This document shows positions 1 to 7,213 of a stretch of DNA of 28,209 nt, in pieces. Source of the stretch: JABCPE02 sp963506915 (GTDB lineage Bacteria > Bacteroidota > Bacteroidia > Flavobacteriales > Weeksellaceae); the NCBI GenBank assembly GCA_963506915.1, contig CAUORE010000023.1, forward strand, positions 1 to 28,209, given 5' to 3'. The translations under genes and the position numbers were made by a program. Each line of letters begins with the position of its first letter. Within the stretch, counting starts at the first letter, position 1. The notes beneath the pieces were generated by a model that was not told where the DNA came from, ran no database searches, and was given only the letters and a program-made list of their open reading frames with translations.

Positions 1-31
1 CTAACAGAAAAATTACAATTATAATTCTCAT
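1..31 (-). CDS. 5' end of a secreted protein, cut by the window edge
   Basis: Reading leftwards from the ATG at 31-29, ten open codons give MRIIIVIFLL before the sequence ends. A basic residue followed by an unbroken hydrophobic run is the start of a Sec signal peptide. It resembles the start of the next gene upstream (MRNIIVFILL), so a second copy of the same secreted family is possible, but ten codons cannot prove homology. Function unknown. Confidence 0.45.
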   Translation of the reverse strand, partial: MRIIIVIFLL

Positions 32-155
32 TTTTTACTAAAGATTATAGGTGGCTCATTTCTTTATTTTCTACTTTGCAGAGATACTCATTGATAATCA
101 TATTTCTAAAGGCTTTTATGATAATACGCAACATTCAACAACATTTATTTTTATA
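32..155. other. Intergenic spacer, left edge
   Basis: This AT-rich gap between two minus-strand secreted-protein genes has no open frame and no strong hairpin. I find no exact TAnnTTTG element on the minus strand, so a separate promoter for the edge gene is not demonstrated. Confidence 0.4.
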
Positions 156-1373
156 TTAATCCTTGAGACAATCCTCAAAATCATCACACCAAATACAGCC
201 TTTCTCAAATAGCCTAACCAAATTACCTTCTATACATTCTTTCAAGGCTTTTTCTTTGTCAGTGAGTTTTTTCTTTCCGCTATAGCTGTCGTAGCGTTTC
301 AGTTCTTCAAATCTTTTAAAAATCCCTGAATAGAATCTGTCATCTTTATCCAAATCAATTTTGCTGACAAAGGATTCTAACTCGTTTTTTATAGATTTAT
401 TTTTATAGTATGATTTTATAAAAAGCCAATCAAAATTATACGATATATAGTCAAACTCCCGGAAATATTCTTCGGATTTTCTTTTTTCCTCTGACGCCCT
501 CTCCTTAGCCAAAACAATGCCTTTATCATATTCTTTTAGGTCATGATAGATTTGTTTGGCTTCTTTAAAAAAATCCCTATATCCAGCAGGTTTCTTTTCA
601 TAGTAGGATATAAACTCTTTATAATAAGCTCCTTCGTACAAAAAGCGCATTTTGAGTATTGCAAAAGGTTCTAATTCCCCATATTTGGATATCATTTCAT
701 CTATTCTTTTCAGATAATCAGCGTATTCTTCTTTGCTGTGTTTGTTTCTCTCTGAGTAATCAGCATAAAGTTGCTTGAAACTCTCCATCCAAGGTTTAGG
801 TTTATGATTATAAGCATATTCAGGTGCATCAAACATTAGGTCGATAGCCGAGAGCCGTTTATAGGTTTCAGGTGTAACTCCCCAATCCAGATACTTATAA
901 GCTATTTCGTGTAATAAGTAGAATTTATAATACTCTTTTCTGTTGATGCTTATGCCGCCATAAGTGCGTTTCCTCAGTATATAAGGTTTGAACAGTACCA
1001 AAGAATCTATTTCTTCTACACGACCAGCGCCATTTGACTCTATAATATACTTAAAATCAACGCGATAAGTTTTATTCTTATAGGTAATAACAAGCCCTTG
1101 AGTCTTTGAAAAAAGATTGGAAGGAGGTAAAGCTATCGTTTTTTTTCCATATTTTCTTGTATAAAAATTATCCATAGAGGATATATCACGCTCAGCAATG
1201 ATATTCCCTACACTACTGTCCAGTTTTAAAAGCTTTATTTTTAATTGTTTGACATCAATAGGCTGTTTGTGTTCATCATATACATTCAGCACACGCAATC
1301 CGCCTCCTCCCCCAGGCTGAGCTGCGAACTGAGCGGATAAAAACAACAAAATAAAAACAATAATATTTCTCAT
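156..1373 (-). CDS. Secreted protein of unknown function, 405 aa
   Basis: I do not recognise this family. Residues 1-18 form a Sec signal peptide (MRNIIVFILLFLSAQFAAQ, cleavage near A18/Q19), followed by a glycine run (GGGGG, about 21-25). Residues 26-125 look beta-rich and resemble a small extracellular module. From about 140 the protein is rich in Tyr, Lys and Glu and predicted largely helical, possibly TPR-like repeats. It ends with a CxxC (GCIWCDDFEDC) that could form a disulfide. The ATG lies 5 bases after the thiamine pyrophosphokinase stop, so it is probably the last gene of the ftsY transcript. The product should be periplasmic or surface-located. Its co-transcription with ftsY looks positional and does not reveal a role. 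Confidence 0.75.
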   Translation of the reverse strand: MRNIIVFILLFLSAQFAAQPGGGGGLRVLNVYDEHKQPIDVKQLKIKLLKLDSSVGNIIAERDISSMDNFYTRKYGKKTIALPPSNLFSKTQGLVITYKNKTYRVDFKYIIESNGAGRVEEIDSLVLFKPYILRKRTYGGISINRKEYYKFYLLHEIAYKYLDWGVTPETYKRLSAIDLMFDAPEYAYNHKPKPWMESFKQLYADYSERNKHSKEEYADYLKRIDEMISKYGELEPFAILKMRFLYEGAYYKEFISYYEKKPAGYRDFFKEAKQIYHDLKEYDKGIVLAKERASEEKRKSEEYFREFDYISYNFDWLFIKSYYKNKSIKNELESFVSKIDLDKDDRFYSGIFKRFEELKRYDSYSGKKKLTDKEKALKECIEGNLVRLFEKGCIWCDDFEDCLKD

Positions 1374-1378
1374 AATTT

Positions 1379-1996
1379 TTAATTTTCTATAAACAAAAGT
1401 AAACTTCCTTTATCGTATTTTATGGATATTTCATCGGTATCTGCCCTGTTTCTCGTGCCTATTCTCTCCATCAGTGAAAGGCTCTCTCCCCTCAGCTCCC
1501 AGTGAAGCCCTTGGGTAAAGATATTTTCAGCCACTGGAAAAGGAAGCAGCGAAACCATTTTTCCTTTTACTTTCCGAATGGTAAAATCATTTGGAATAAA
1601 AAAATAAGTAGAATAATCATCAAAAAAACTAATTTCCAGTTCTTCCCTAAACAAATAAGCCGTATGAATATTCCCCAAAAAGTGGTCTTGCTCACGCCCG
1701 CTTGCTCCATAAACATCCACTTTTTTTATTCCTTTTTCTACGATGATTTCCAGCGCTTTATGAAAATCTGTTTTATTTTGGTCTGGTGTATGGACAAATT
1801 TACCCTCATAAATAGCCTCATCCGCTCCCGTGTGAGAATCAAAATCCCCTGAAATAAAGGTCAGTTTCTCCAGTGGAAAATTTTTCTCCTTTAAATAATG
1901 AAAAGCCCCGTCCGTACACGCTATCAGCTGATAATCAGCCAATGAAGGCAGTGTTTTGGGAGGCTCACCATTGATAAAAAGCAAAGCTCTGGACAT
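1379..1996 (-). CDS. Thiamine pyrophosphokinase
   Basis: This cytosolic enzyme transfers pyrophosphate from ATP to thiamine, giving thiamine diphosphate. The 205-residue length is normal for the family. Family motifs are in order: TDG at 28-30, GDFDS at 50-54 (metal/ATP site), DQNKTD at 72-77, and GASGREQDHFLGN at 97-109, followed by a beta-rich C-terminal thiamine-binding half. The ATG overlaps the ftsY stop by one base (TAATG), so the two are translationally coupled. No TPP riboswitch is possible in this context because there is no leader. It therefore looks like constitutive cofactor salvage. I leave the symbol blank because naming (thiN or tnr3-like) varies. Confidence 0.93.
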   Translation of the reverse strand: MSRALLFINGEPPKTLPSLADYQLIACTDGAFHYLKEKNFPLEKLTFISGDFDSHTGADEAIYEGKFVHTPDQNKTDFHKALEIIVEKGIKKVDVYGASGREQDHFLGNIHTAYLFREELEISFFDDYSTYFFIPNDFTIRKVKGKMVSLLPFPVAENIFTQGLHWELRGESLSLMERIGTRNRADTDEISIKYDKGSLLLFIEN

Positions 1997-2952
1997 TATC
2001 TCTCTCTCTTGAAAAAGGAATCCACGAATTCTTCTCCGTTGAACAACTGCAAATCCTCCATTCCTTCGCCCACACCGATGTATTTCACAGGAATTTGGAA
2101 CTGGTCTGAAATCCCAATAACCACACCGCCTTTCGCTGTTCCATCAAGTTTTGTCACTGCTAGTGCATTTACTTCTGTCGCTGCTGTAAACTGCTTCGCC
2201 TGTTCAAAAGCATTCTGCCCCGTAGAGCCATCCAAAACCAAAAGCACCTCGTGCGGAGCATCTGGAACGATTTTCTGCATCACTCGTTTGATTTTAGAAA
2301 GCTCATTCATCAGATTGATTTTATTATGAAGCCTTCCTGCTGTATCTATGATGACTACATCTGCATTCTGCGCAACAGCCGACTGCAATGTATCAAACGC
2401 CACAGAGGCAGGGTCACTGCCCATTCCCTGTTTTACGATAGGAACGCCTACCCTCTCACTCCAGATTACAAGCTGGTCTACTGCCGCCGCACGGAATGTA
2501 TCCGCCGCACCCAGCACCACTTTTTTCCCTTGGGTTTTGAACTGATGGGCTAATTTCCCTATCGTTGTTGTCTTCCCTACACCATTCACACCGACTACCA
2601 TGATGACATATGGTTTCTTGGTTTCATCGATATTTCCTGTCTTAGAATGTGGATTTTCCAGCAGAAGAGCTGAGATTTCTTCCCTAAGGATTTTATCAAG
2701 TTCAGCCGTATTTACATATTTGTCTCTAGCAGCCCTTTCCTCTATTCTTTGAATAATTTTGATAGTCGTAGCTGCTCCCACATCCGACGCGATGAGGATT
2801 TCCTCCAAATCATCCAAAACCTCATCATCCACCTTGGATTTTCCTATGACAGCTTTGGTAATTTTATCAAAAAATCCTTGTCTGGACTTTTCCAAACCTT
2901 TGTCCAAAGTTTCTTTTTCTTCTTTCTTAAAAATATTTTTAAACCAACTCAT
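1996..2952 (-). CDS. ftsY: Signal recognition particle receptor FtsY
   Basis: FtsY is the SRP-receptor GTPase that docks ribosome-SRP complexes at the inner membrane for co-translational insertion through SecYEG. Residues 1-100 form the helical N domain. The G domain follows with GVNGVGKTTT (P-loop, 121-130), DTFRAAAVDQL (from 151), DTAGRL (203-208), TKLDGTAKGG (from 267) and GVGEGMEDL near the C-terminus. At 318 residues it is the short form lacking the long acidic A domain of E. coli; a basic amphipathic start (MSWFKNIFKKEEK) probably serves membrane contact. It has its own TAnnTTTG promoter, lies downstream of rpmB-rpmG-DUF4295, and overlaps the next gene by one base. Confidence 0.97.
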   Translation of the reverse strand: MSWFKNIFKKEEKETLDKGLEKSRQGFFDKITKAVIGKSKVDDEVLDDLEEILIASDVGAATTIKIIQRIEERAARDKYVNTAELDKILREEISALLLENPHSKTGNIDETKKPYVIMVVGVNGVGKTTTIGKLAHQFKTQGKKVVLGAADTFRAAAVDQLVIWSERVGVPIVKQGMGSDPASVAFDTLQSAVAQNADVVIIDTAGRLHNKINLMNELSKIKRVMQKIVPDAPHEVLLVLDGSTGQNAFEQAKQFTAATEVNALAVTKLDGTAKGGVVIGISDQFQIPVKYIGVGEGMEDLQLFNGEEFVDSFFKRER

Positions 2953-2983
2953 CTTCTATTTTTTAAATTCAAAATTATTTCTC

Positions 2984-2991
2984 CAAATGTA
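2984..2991 (-). promoter_or_regulatory. Bacteroidota -7 element for ftsY
   Basis: The minus strand reads TACATTTG, an exact TAnnTTTG, 32 bases ahead of the ftsY ATG and just downstream of the terminator hairpin that ends the ribosomal-protein genes. A TTG at 3015-3017 lies 23 bases upstream, slightly farther than the usual spacing. Confidence 0.6.
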
Positions 2992-3010
2992 AGTATTTTT
3001 AGGTTTAATA

Positions 3011-3046
3011 AAAACAAAAACTACCCAGAAAATTTTGGGTAGTTTT
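3011..3046 (-). terminator. Intrinsic terminator after the L28-L33-DUF4295 genes
   Basis: An 11-bp perfect stem (AAAACTACCCA / TGGGTAGTTTT, 3017-3027 with 3036-3046) has a short AT loop. On the minus strand it runs into a T-rich tract, TTTTTGTTTTTA. It sits between the DUF4295 stop and the ftsY promoter, so ftsY expression can be set separately from the ribosomal proteins. Confidence 0.8.
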
Positions 3047-3070
3047 ATATTTCCTTTGCAGAAATGATGT

Positions 3071-3223
3071 TTATTTTTTCAAATAAGCATCTACTTCATC
3101 TGCATTCATTACTTTTTCCTCAAAAATGTAAGCTCCAGTTTTAGGAGATTTTACCATTTTTACTACTTTTGTCATCTTTTTAGATGAACCATCTTTTAGG
3201 GACGCTACTACTTTTTTTGCCAT
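3071..3223 (-). CDS. DUF4295 small basic protein, 50 aa
   Basis: This short gene encodes a 50-residue protein starting MAKKVVASLKDGSSKKMTKV and ending DEVDAYLKK. It matches what I know of DUF4295, a small Bacteroidota-specific family almost always found right after rpmG. It is highly basic in the first half and acidic near the end, with no cysteine, signal peptide or membrane segment, so it is cytosolic. The position behind L28 and L33, with an 18-base gap, suggests a ribosome-associated role, but no function is established to my knowledge. It begins MAKK like L33. The start is the only plausible ATG. Confidence 0.9.
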   Translation of the reverse strand: MAKKVVASLKDGSSKKMTKVVKMVKSPKTGAYIFEEKVMNADEVDAYLKK

Positions 3224-3241
3224 CGCTAATAATCTTTATAG

Positions 3242-3424
3242 TTATTTAATCTCCTTATGAACTGTATATTTCTTTAGAACTGGATTGTATTTCTTAAGCT
3301 CCAATCTCTCAGTAGTGTTCTTCTTGTTTTTAGTAGTGATATATCTGCTCATTCCAGGCATACCGCTCTCTTTATGTTCTGTGCACTCAAGAATAACTTG
3401 AACTCTGTTTCCTTTCTTTGCCAT
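3242..3424 (-). CDS. rpmG: Ribosomal protein L33
   Basis: L33 is a 60-residue large-subunit ribosomal protein. The N-terminal MAKKGNRVQVILECTEH and the later SRYITTKNKKNT and LELKKYNPVLKKYTVHKEIK are family signatures. Only one cysteine remains (in ILECTEH), so the zinc-ribbon pairs CxxC are absent and this is the zinc-independent (C-minus) form. It follows rpmB by 8 bases and precedes the DUF4295 gene by 18, one transcript from the promoter ahead of rpmB. Confidence 0.97.
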   Translation of the reverse strand: MAKKGNRVQVILECTEHKESGMPGMSRYITTKNKKNTTERLELKKYNPVLKKYTVHKEIK

Positions 3425-3432
3425 TTTCTTAA

Positions 3433-3669
3433 TTATTTAATAAATCCATTTCTAACAGCTCTTTCTAAAGCTTCTTCGATCCCAATCTTGTTAATAACTC
3501 TCAATCCATGAGCAGACACTCTCAATGTGATGTGTCTATCCTGCTCTGGAAGGTAAAACTTCTTCTCAAGAAGGTTGATTTCGAACCTTCTTTTCGTCTT
3601 GTTGTTAGCGTGAGATACATGGTTTCCTACCATTGCACGCTTCCCTGTAATTTGACAAATTCTTGACAT
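3433..3669 (-). CDS. rpmB: Ribosomal protein L28
   Basis: This 78-residue large-subunit protein begins MSRICQITGKRAMVGNHVSH. It continues with the L28 hallmark SHANNKTKRRFEINL and a C-terminal VSAHGLRVINKIGIEEAL. Length is normal. A single CxxT at the N-terminus replaces the zinc-binding CxxC of the C-plus form, so zinc binding is unlikely. It is the first gene of the rpmB-rpmG-DUF4295 unit, with a recognisable TTG-20-TTATTTTG promoter about 40 bases upstream of the ATG. Confidence 0.97.
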   Translation of the reverse strand: MSRICQITGKRAMVGNHVSHANNKTKRRFEINLLEKKFYLPEQDRHITLRVSAHGLRVINKIGIEEALERAVRNGFIK

Positions 3670-3709
3670 ATCTATATGCTCTAATAATTATTTCTACTTT
3701 ATAATTTTG

Positions 3710-3740
3710 CAAAATAACAGCTTTTTTTTCGAACTCGCAA
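3710..3740 (-). promoter_or_regulatory. Promoter of the rpmB operon
   Basis: On the minus strand a TTG (3740-3738) is followed after 20 bases by TTATTTTG (3717-3710), one mismatch from TAnnTTTG. Spacing fits the Bacteroidota -33/-7 arrangement. The leader of about 40 bases is AT-rich. Confidence 0.6.
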
Positions 3741-3753
3741 ATTTTTATTACTA

Positions 3754-5361
3754 TTATTTTTTAATTTTTCTAAAAATTGATAATATAAACATACTGAACA
3801 TCATCACAATAGAAATTTTAGACAGCAGGTCGCCTATTTTACTATAAATTGTTTCTTTTTCGTACAACTGAACATCAGCTGTCAGTGCATTTTTCTCATT
3901 GTAAAGCGTATGCGCGAGAATGTCACCACGGGCGTTGATATGCGCAGAAATCCCACCATTAGCCGAACGAGCGACTTCTCTTCGGTTTTCTATGGCACGA
4001 AGTCTGGCATACGCCAAAAGCTGCTGATGCCCCTGCGATGCGCCCCACCAAGAGTCATTGGTGATGACACCGAGGAAGTTTGCACCGTTTTTTACATAAT
4101 CAGTCACGAACTCGCCATAAATACTTTCATAGCAGATGATGGGCGCGATTTTCCCTTTGTTGTAAGGATTAGCAAAAACCTTTCGTTCCTTGTCCGTTCC
4201 GAGCGAAGCAATCGTCCCGCCGAAATTCAGCATAGCATCGCCCAAAATAGGTTTAAGGACATTCATATAAGGGAAAATTTCCACACCTGGAACGAGTTTT
4301 CCTTTGTGATAAATCTGAATTTCTTCCTCTGGAACAATCTGTAATGCCGAATTAAAACTATCCGCCCAGAAGCCCTGCCTATCATAAAAAGTAGCACTTT
4401 CTGGCTTTTCTTCATCGTTATTATAAATCTTATGAGTAGAAACTCCACCCATAAAGACTGACTTCGGATGAGTTTTCAGGAAATTCTCCACCATATGGAT
4501 AGACTGGCTGTCATGAAGTCCTTTCTCGGAAAGCCCGCCATAACCAGGGAAAGAAGTCTCAGGCGAGAGGTAAAAATCTATTTTAGAAGAGTTTTCAGCC
4601 AAAGAAAAAAGTTCCTGCACTATCTGAAGGCTGTCTTTTTGGTATTTTTCGTGATAAGGGTCTAAATTCGGCTGAAGCATCATGACACGGACTTTTCCGA
4701 TTGGTTTTTCATCAAAGTGATGATATTTAAATAGAGAAATTATCATCGGCATGGCAATCAGCCCCAAAACCGCGACAGAGGTTTTAACCAAAAACCTTTT
4801 CTCAGCCCACCATGTTTTAAAAATATAAAAAATCAAGACATTGAGCATTAAAATCCAGAAACTCCCCCCCGTAGCTCCCAAAGTGTCATACCACTGTATC
4901 AGCTGAGGATAGTCTGCAAAGGAGTTTCCTAGGTTCAGCCAAGGCCATGTAAATTCCCACGCCATATGGAAATATTCAAAACTCATCCATACAAACACGA
5001 AAAAAGCTAGTCCCCATTGGAGTTTTTTGCCTTTTTTATACCAATGAAAAAGCTGAAAAGCTGTGGACATCAACAGGGAATTGACCAAAACAGGGAAAAC
5101 CACCGCCATAAGGGCAGGGCTGCCATCTGGATTTTGTGAATTATAAAGCCAACCTGTAGTTATGACATTCCAAATGATAAAAGTAAGGTACGAACAGCCA
5201 AAAACTGCCCAGCCTTTTCTTTTTATATCCGATTGAGAAATATTTTCCTCCACAAATAACAAAGGGACAAACGCCACAAAAATAAAAAACGGAATGCCAT
5301 AAGTAGGCCACGAAACCGACAGCAATATGCCCGACAAAACCACACAAAAAAGATTTTTCAT
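3754..5361 (-). CDS. lnt: Apolipoprotein N-acyltransferase
   Basis: Lnt adds the third acyl chain to the N-terminal cysteine of diacylated lipoproteins at the periplasmic face of the inner membrane. Residues 1-212 hold about six hydrophobic membrane segments, followed by a nitrilase-like domain (about 222-500) and a last C-terminal membrane helix. The catalytic triad is visible: E268 in LSPETSFPG, K353 in YHKGKLVPG, and C410 in APIICYESIYGE. The length of 535 residues is usual. The gene is divergent from the VanZ-like gene and shares a promoter region with it. The other lipoprotein-modifying enzyme, lgt, lies about 9 kb away in this window, so a triacylated lipoprotein pathway is expected. 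Confidence 0.96.
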   Translation of the reverse strand: MKNLFCVVLSGILLSVSWPTYGIPFFIFVAFVPLLFVEENISQSDIKRKGWAVFGCSYLTFIIWNVITTGWLYNSQNPDGSPALMAVVFPVLVNSLLMSTAFQLFHWYKKGKKLQWGLAFFVFVWMSFEYFHMAWEFTWPWLNLGNSFADYPQLIQWYDTLGATGGSFWILMLNVLIFYIFKTWWAEKRFLVKTSVAVLGLIAMPMIISLFKYHHFDEKPIGKVRVMMLQPNLDPYHEKYQKDSLQIVQELFSLAENSSKIDFYLSPETSFPGYGGLSEKGLHDSQSIHMVENFLKTHPKSVFMGGVSTHKIYNNDEEKPESATFYDRQGFWADSFNSALQIVPEEEIQIYHKGKLVPGVEIFPYMNVLKPILGDAMLNFGGTIASLGTDKERKVFANPYNKGKIAPIICYESIYGEFVTDYVKNGANFLGVITNDSWWGASQGHQQLLAYARLRAIENRREVARSANGGISAHINARGDILAHTLYNEKNALTADVQLYEKETIYSKIGDLLSKISIVMMFSMFILSIFRKIKK

Positions 5362-5379
5362 ACTTTATAATTTCAAGGG

Positions 5380-5397
5380 CAAAAATACTTATTTTTG
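5380..5397. promoter_or_regulatory. Face-to-face -7 elements of lnt and the VanZ-like gene
   Basis: The minus strand has TATTTTTG at 5387-5380 leading to lnt, and the plus strand has TATTTTTG at 5390-5397 leading to the VanZ-like gene. Both match TAnnTTTG exactly. Together they form the perfect inverted repeat GCAAAAAT-acta-type centre-ATTTTTGC across 5379-5398. Each element lies about 18-20 bases from its ATG. Confidence 0.7.
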
Positions 5398-5416
5398 CTA
5401 AAATCTCGGTTTTTGT

Positions 5417-5830
5417 ATGATTTTTAAGAAAATTTATCGCATTTTCATCCTTCCTTACATTATTTTTCTACTGTATCTGATGTTCCTCGGATTTGGGAGA
5501 GAGCAGCACGAAGCGAATATTGTAAGGCTTTTACCATTTGTTTCCACGATTCTTTTTGTTCAAAACACCACTTCTTGGGAAAGCATCATTATCAACCTTT
5601 TTGGAAACATTATTATGTTCATCCCTTTTGGTTTTTTGGGCTGGCTAAATGCGAAATATTTTAGTTTTAAAAAACTTATTGTGGATTTTTTATCGGTTTT
5701 AATCATCGTGGAAATCCTACAATACCTTACAAGGCTCGGTGTTTTTGACATTGATGATTTGGCGCTTAATTCCCTCGGCGTATGGATAGGATTTCAGATG
5801 AGAAAATTCATTGATAATTTTAAATTTTAG
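5417..5830 (+). CDS. VanZ-like membrane protein
   Basis: This 137-residue protein has four predicted membrane helices (about 10-30, 42-60 in part, 62-82 and 88-110). It carries the VanZ-family pattern: an N-terminal GFGREQHEANIVRLLPF, then IINLFGNIIMFIPFGFLGW, and a C-terminal FDIDDLALNSLGVWIGF. VanZ itself gives low-level teicoplanin resistance, but family members in Bacteroidota have no established role and should not be read as resistance genes. The ATG follows its own TATTTTTG promoter by about 20 bases. It is a single-gene unit divergent from lnt. Confidence 0.88.
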   Translation: MIFKKIYRIFILPYIIFLLYLMFLGFGREQHEANIVRLLPFVSTILFVQNTTSWESIIINLFGNIIMFIPFGFLGWLNAKYFSFKKLIVDFLSVLIIVEILQYLTRLGVFDIDDLALNSLGVWIGFQMRKFIDNFKF

Positions 5831-5867
5831 ATAATTTTCAAGGTTTTATTTCTTACTAAAAAAGATG

Positions 5868-5875
5868 TAAATTTG
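5868..5875 (+). promoter_or_regulatory. -7 element of the M48 protease gene
   Basis: TAAATTTG is an exact TAnnTTTG, 22 bases before the ATG at 5897. It overlaps the TTG at 5873 that would extend the frame, which argues against that upstream start. No clear -33 TTG is seen. Confidence 0.65.
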
Positions 5876-5896
5876 TGTCCATTAAAATATAATGAA

Positions 5897-7198
5897 ATGA
5901 GATTTAGACTACTACATTTTGTTTTTTTCTTTGTGTTTATGCACTCTTTTGCACAATATAAACCAATAGACACGGCAGACTATGCGCAGAGAAAAGAATT
6001 TCTAAACCAGCTGAAAACCAAAAACGAAGCCCTGATAAAATCCCTAAAATCCAGATACACAGGGAAAACGGGAAGAGAATTGGAAAAATTCTATAGAGAG
6101 TTTTACAAAGATTTTGAGAAAGAGATTAAAGACAAGAAATTTTCCTTTAATTCTAATTTTAAAATTAAGCTGGAAAAAATCCTATTAAACCTAAAAAAGA
6201 AAAATCCACAAATCCCAGACAACCTAAATATTTTAGTTGCCAAAAACAACACTCCGAACGCCTACTGCCTTGCTGATGGGACTTTCGTCGTGAATATGGG
6301 ACTTTTTAATGTACTGGACAATGAAGCGCAAGTAGCAAGCGTCCTCAGCCACGAACTCGCCCACCACATTTTGGAACATATACTGAAATATTTGGTTAAT
6401 GAAATCAACGAGGATAAAGACAGCCGATCTATAGTGGAAAATCTGAAAAAAGTATCGGTAAATAAATCCAAAAAAGCCTTTGATATCGTAAAAGATAATC
6501 TCTACAAAAAGCGCGGAATCAAACGAAAAAGAGAAGTAGAAGCCGACTCGCTGGGATATGTCCTTTTCCGAAATTCTGACTACGAAAACACCGAATTCTA
6601 CAACACTCTGAGCAACCTCAGCAAATATGACACGATTTCGCCGCGAGAACTAAAAATAGAAACTTACAAAAAACTCTACAACCTACCCAGCCAACCCTTC
6701 AAAGATAGCTGGATGACAAAGGAAGATTTTAGGAATTATAATTACGACCATTACAAAGTAAAATTAAACAAAGATTCTCTCTCCACGCACCCAGAATTAG
6801 CCCAAAGGATGGAATTTATCACGAAACAATTTGCTGAACTTAAAAACAAAAAAGAGGCAAAAAAGGGCGATGAAGAATTTGCTAAACTCAAAAATACTGC
6901 CCGAATGGAAGTCCTGCCAAACCTATGGCACTCCGAACAATACGGACGAGGAATCTACGCCGCTATGCAGTTTTTACAGGACAAAGGGGATGAAAACTAC
7001 TATCACGAATGGCTTGGGAAATTATTTGAGCAAATCTACACTGCACGAAAGAATTACAATCTAAACCGCTATCTGGACAGAATAGAACCCAAAAAACAGA
7101 GCGAAAGCTATCAGCAGTTTTTGAGTTTTATGTGGAATCTAAATTTAGCAGAAATCAAGAATATCGCAGACTACTATAATAAAAAAGGAGCTTCTTAG
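5897..7198 (+). CDS. Secreted M48-family zinc metalloprotease
   Basis: The 433-residue protein begins with a Sec signal peptide (MRFRLLHFVFFFVFMHSFAQ). The peptidase motif HELAHH (H152, E153, H156) lies in VASVLSHELAHHILEH, and the third zinc ligand sits in EVEADSLGY (about 213). This is the M48 (BepA/Ste24-like) pattern. Upstream, the VNMGLFNVLDNEAQ stretch is also typical. The C-terminal half, from about 250, has no motif I recognise and may bind partners. I chose ATG 5897 because the earlier TTG at 5873 lies inside the promoter. Substrate is unknown; periplasmic quality control of outer-membrane proteins is the role of relatives such as BepA and is only an inference here. Confidence 0.9.
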   Translation: MRFRLLHFVFFFVFMHSFAQYKPIDTADYAQRKEFLNQLKTKNEALIKSLKSRYTGKTGRELEKFYREFYKDFEKEIKDKKFSFNSNFKIKLEKILLNLKKKNPQIPDNLNILVAKNNTPNAYCLADGTFVVNMGLFNVLDNEAQVASVLSHELAHHILEHILKYLVNEINEDKDSRSIVENLKKVSVNKSKKAFDIVKDNLYKKRGIKRKREVEADSLGYVLFRNSDYENTEFYNTLSNLSKYDTISPRELKIETYKKLYNLPSQPFKDSWMTKEDFRNYNYDHYKVKLNKDSLSTHPELAQRMEFITKQFAELKNKKEAKKGDEEFAKLKNTARMEVLPNLWHSEQYGRGIYAAMQFLQDKGDENYYHEWLGKLFEQIYTARKNYNLNRYLDRIEPKKQSESYQQFLSFMWNLNLAEIKNIADYYNKKGAS

Positions 7199-7213
7199 AA
7201 GCCCCTTTTTTGT
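7181..7213. terminator. Bidirectional terminator between convergent genes
   Basis: AAAAAAGGAGCTTCT (7181-7195) pairs with AGAAGCCCCTTTTTT (7197-7211) with one mismatch. The A-run and T-run on either side let it work in both directions. It overlaps the M48 stop codon and lies immediately after the end of the opposing gene. Confidence 0.85.

Noticed and set aside
1379..1996. TPP riboswitch ahead of thiamine pyrophosphokinase
   Set aside because: The gene overlaps ftsY by one base, leaving no leader for a riboswitch.
3910..4344. Plus-strand frame of 144 codons opposite lnt
   Set aside because: It mirrors the lnt catalytic domain; no promoter or homology is evident.
5417..5830. Glycopeptide-resistance gene, from VanZ similarity
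   Set aside because: No other van genes are present and VanZ-like proteins are widespread with no link to resistance; the name reflects only the domain.
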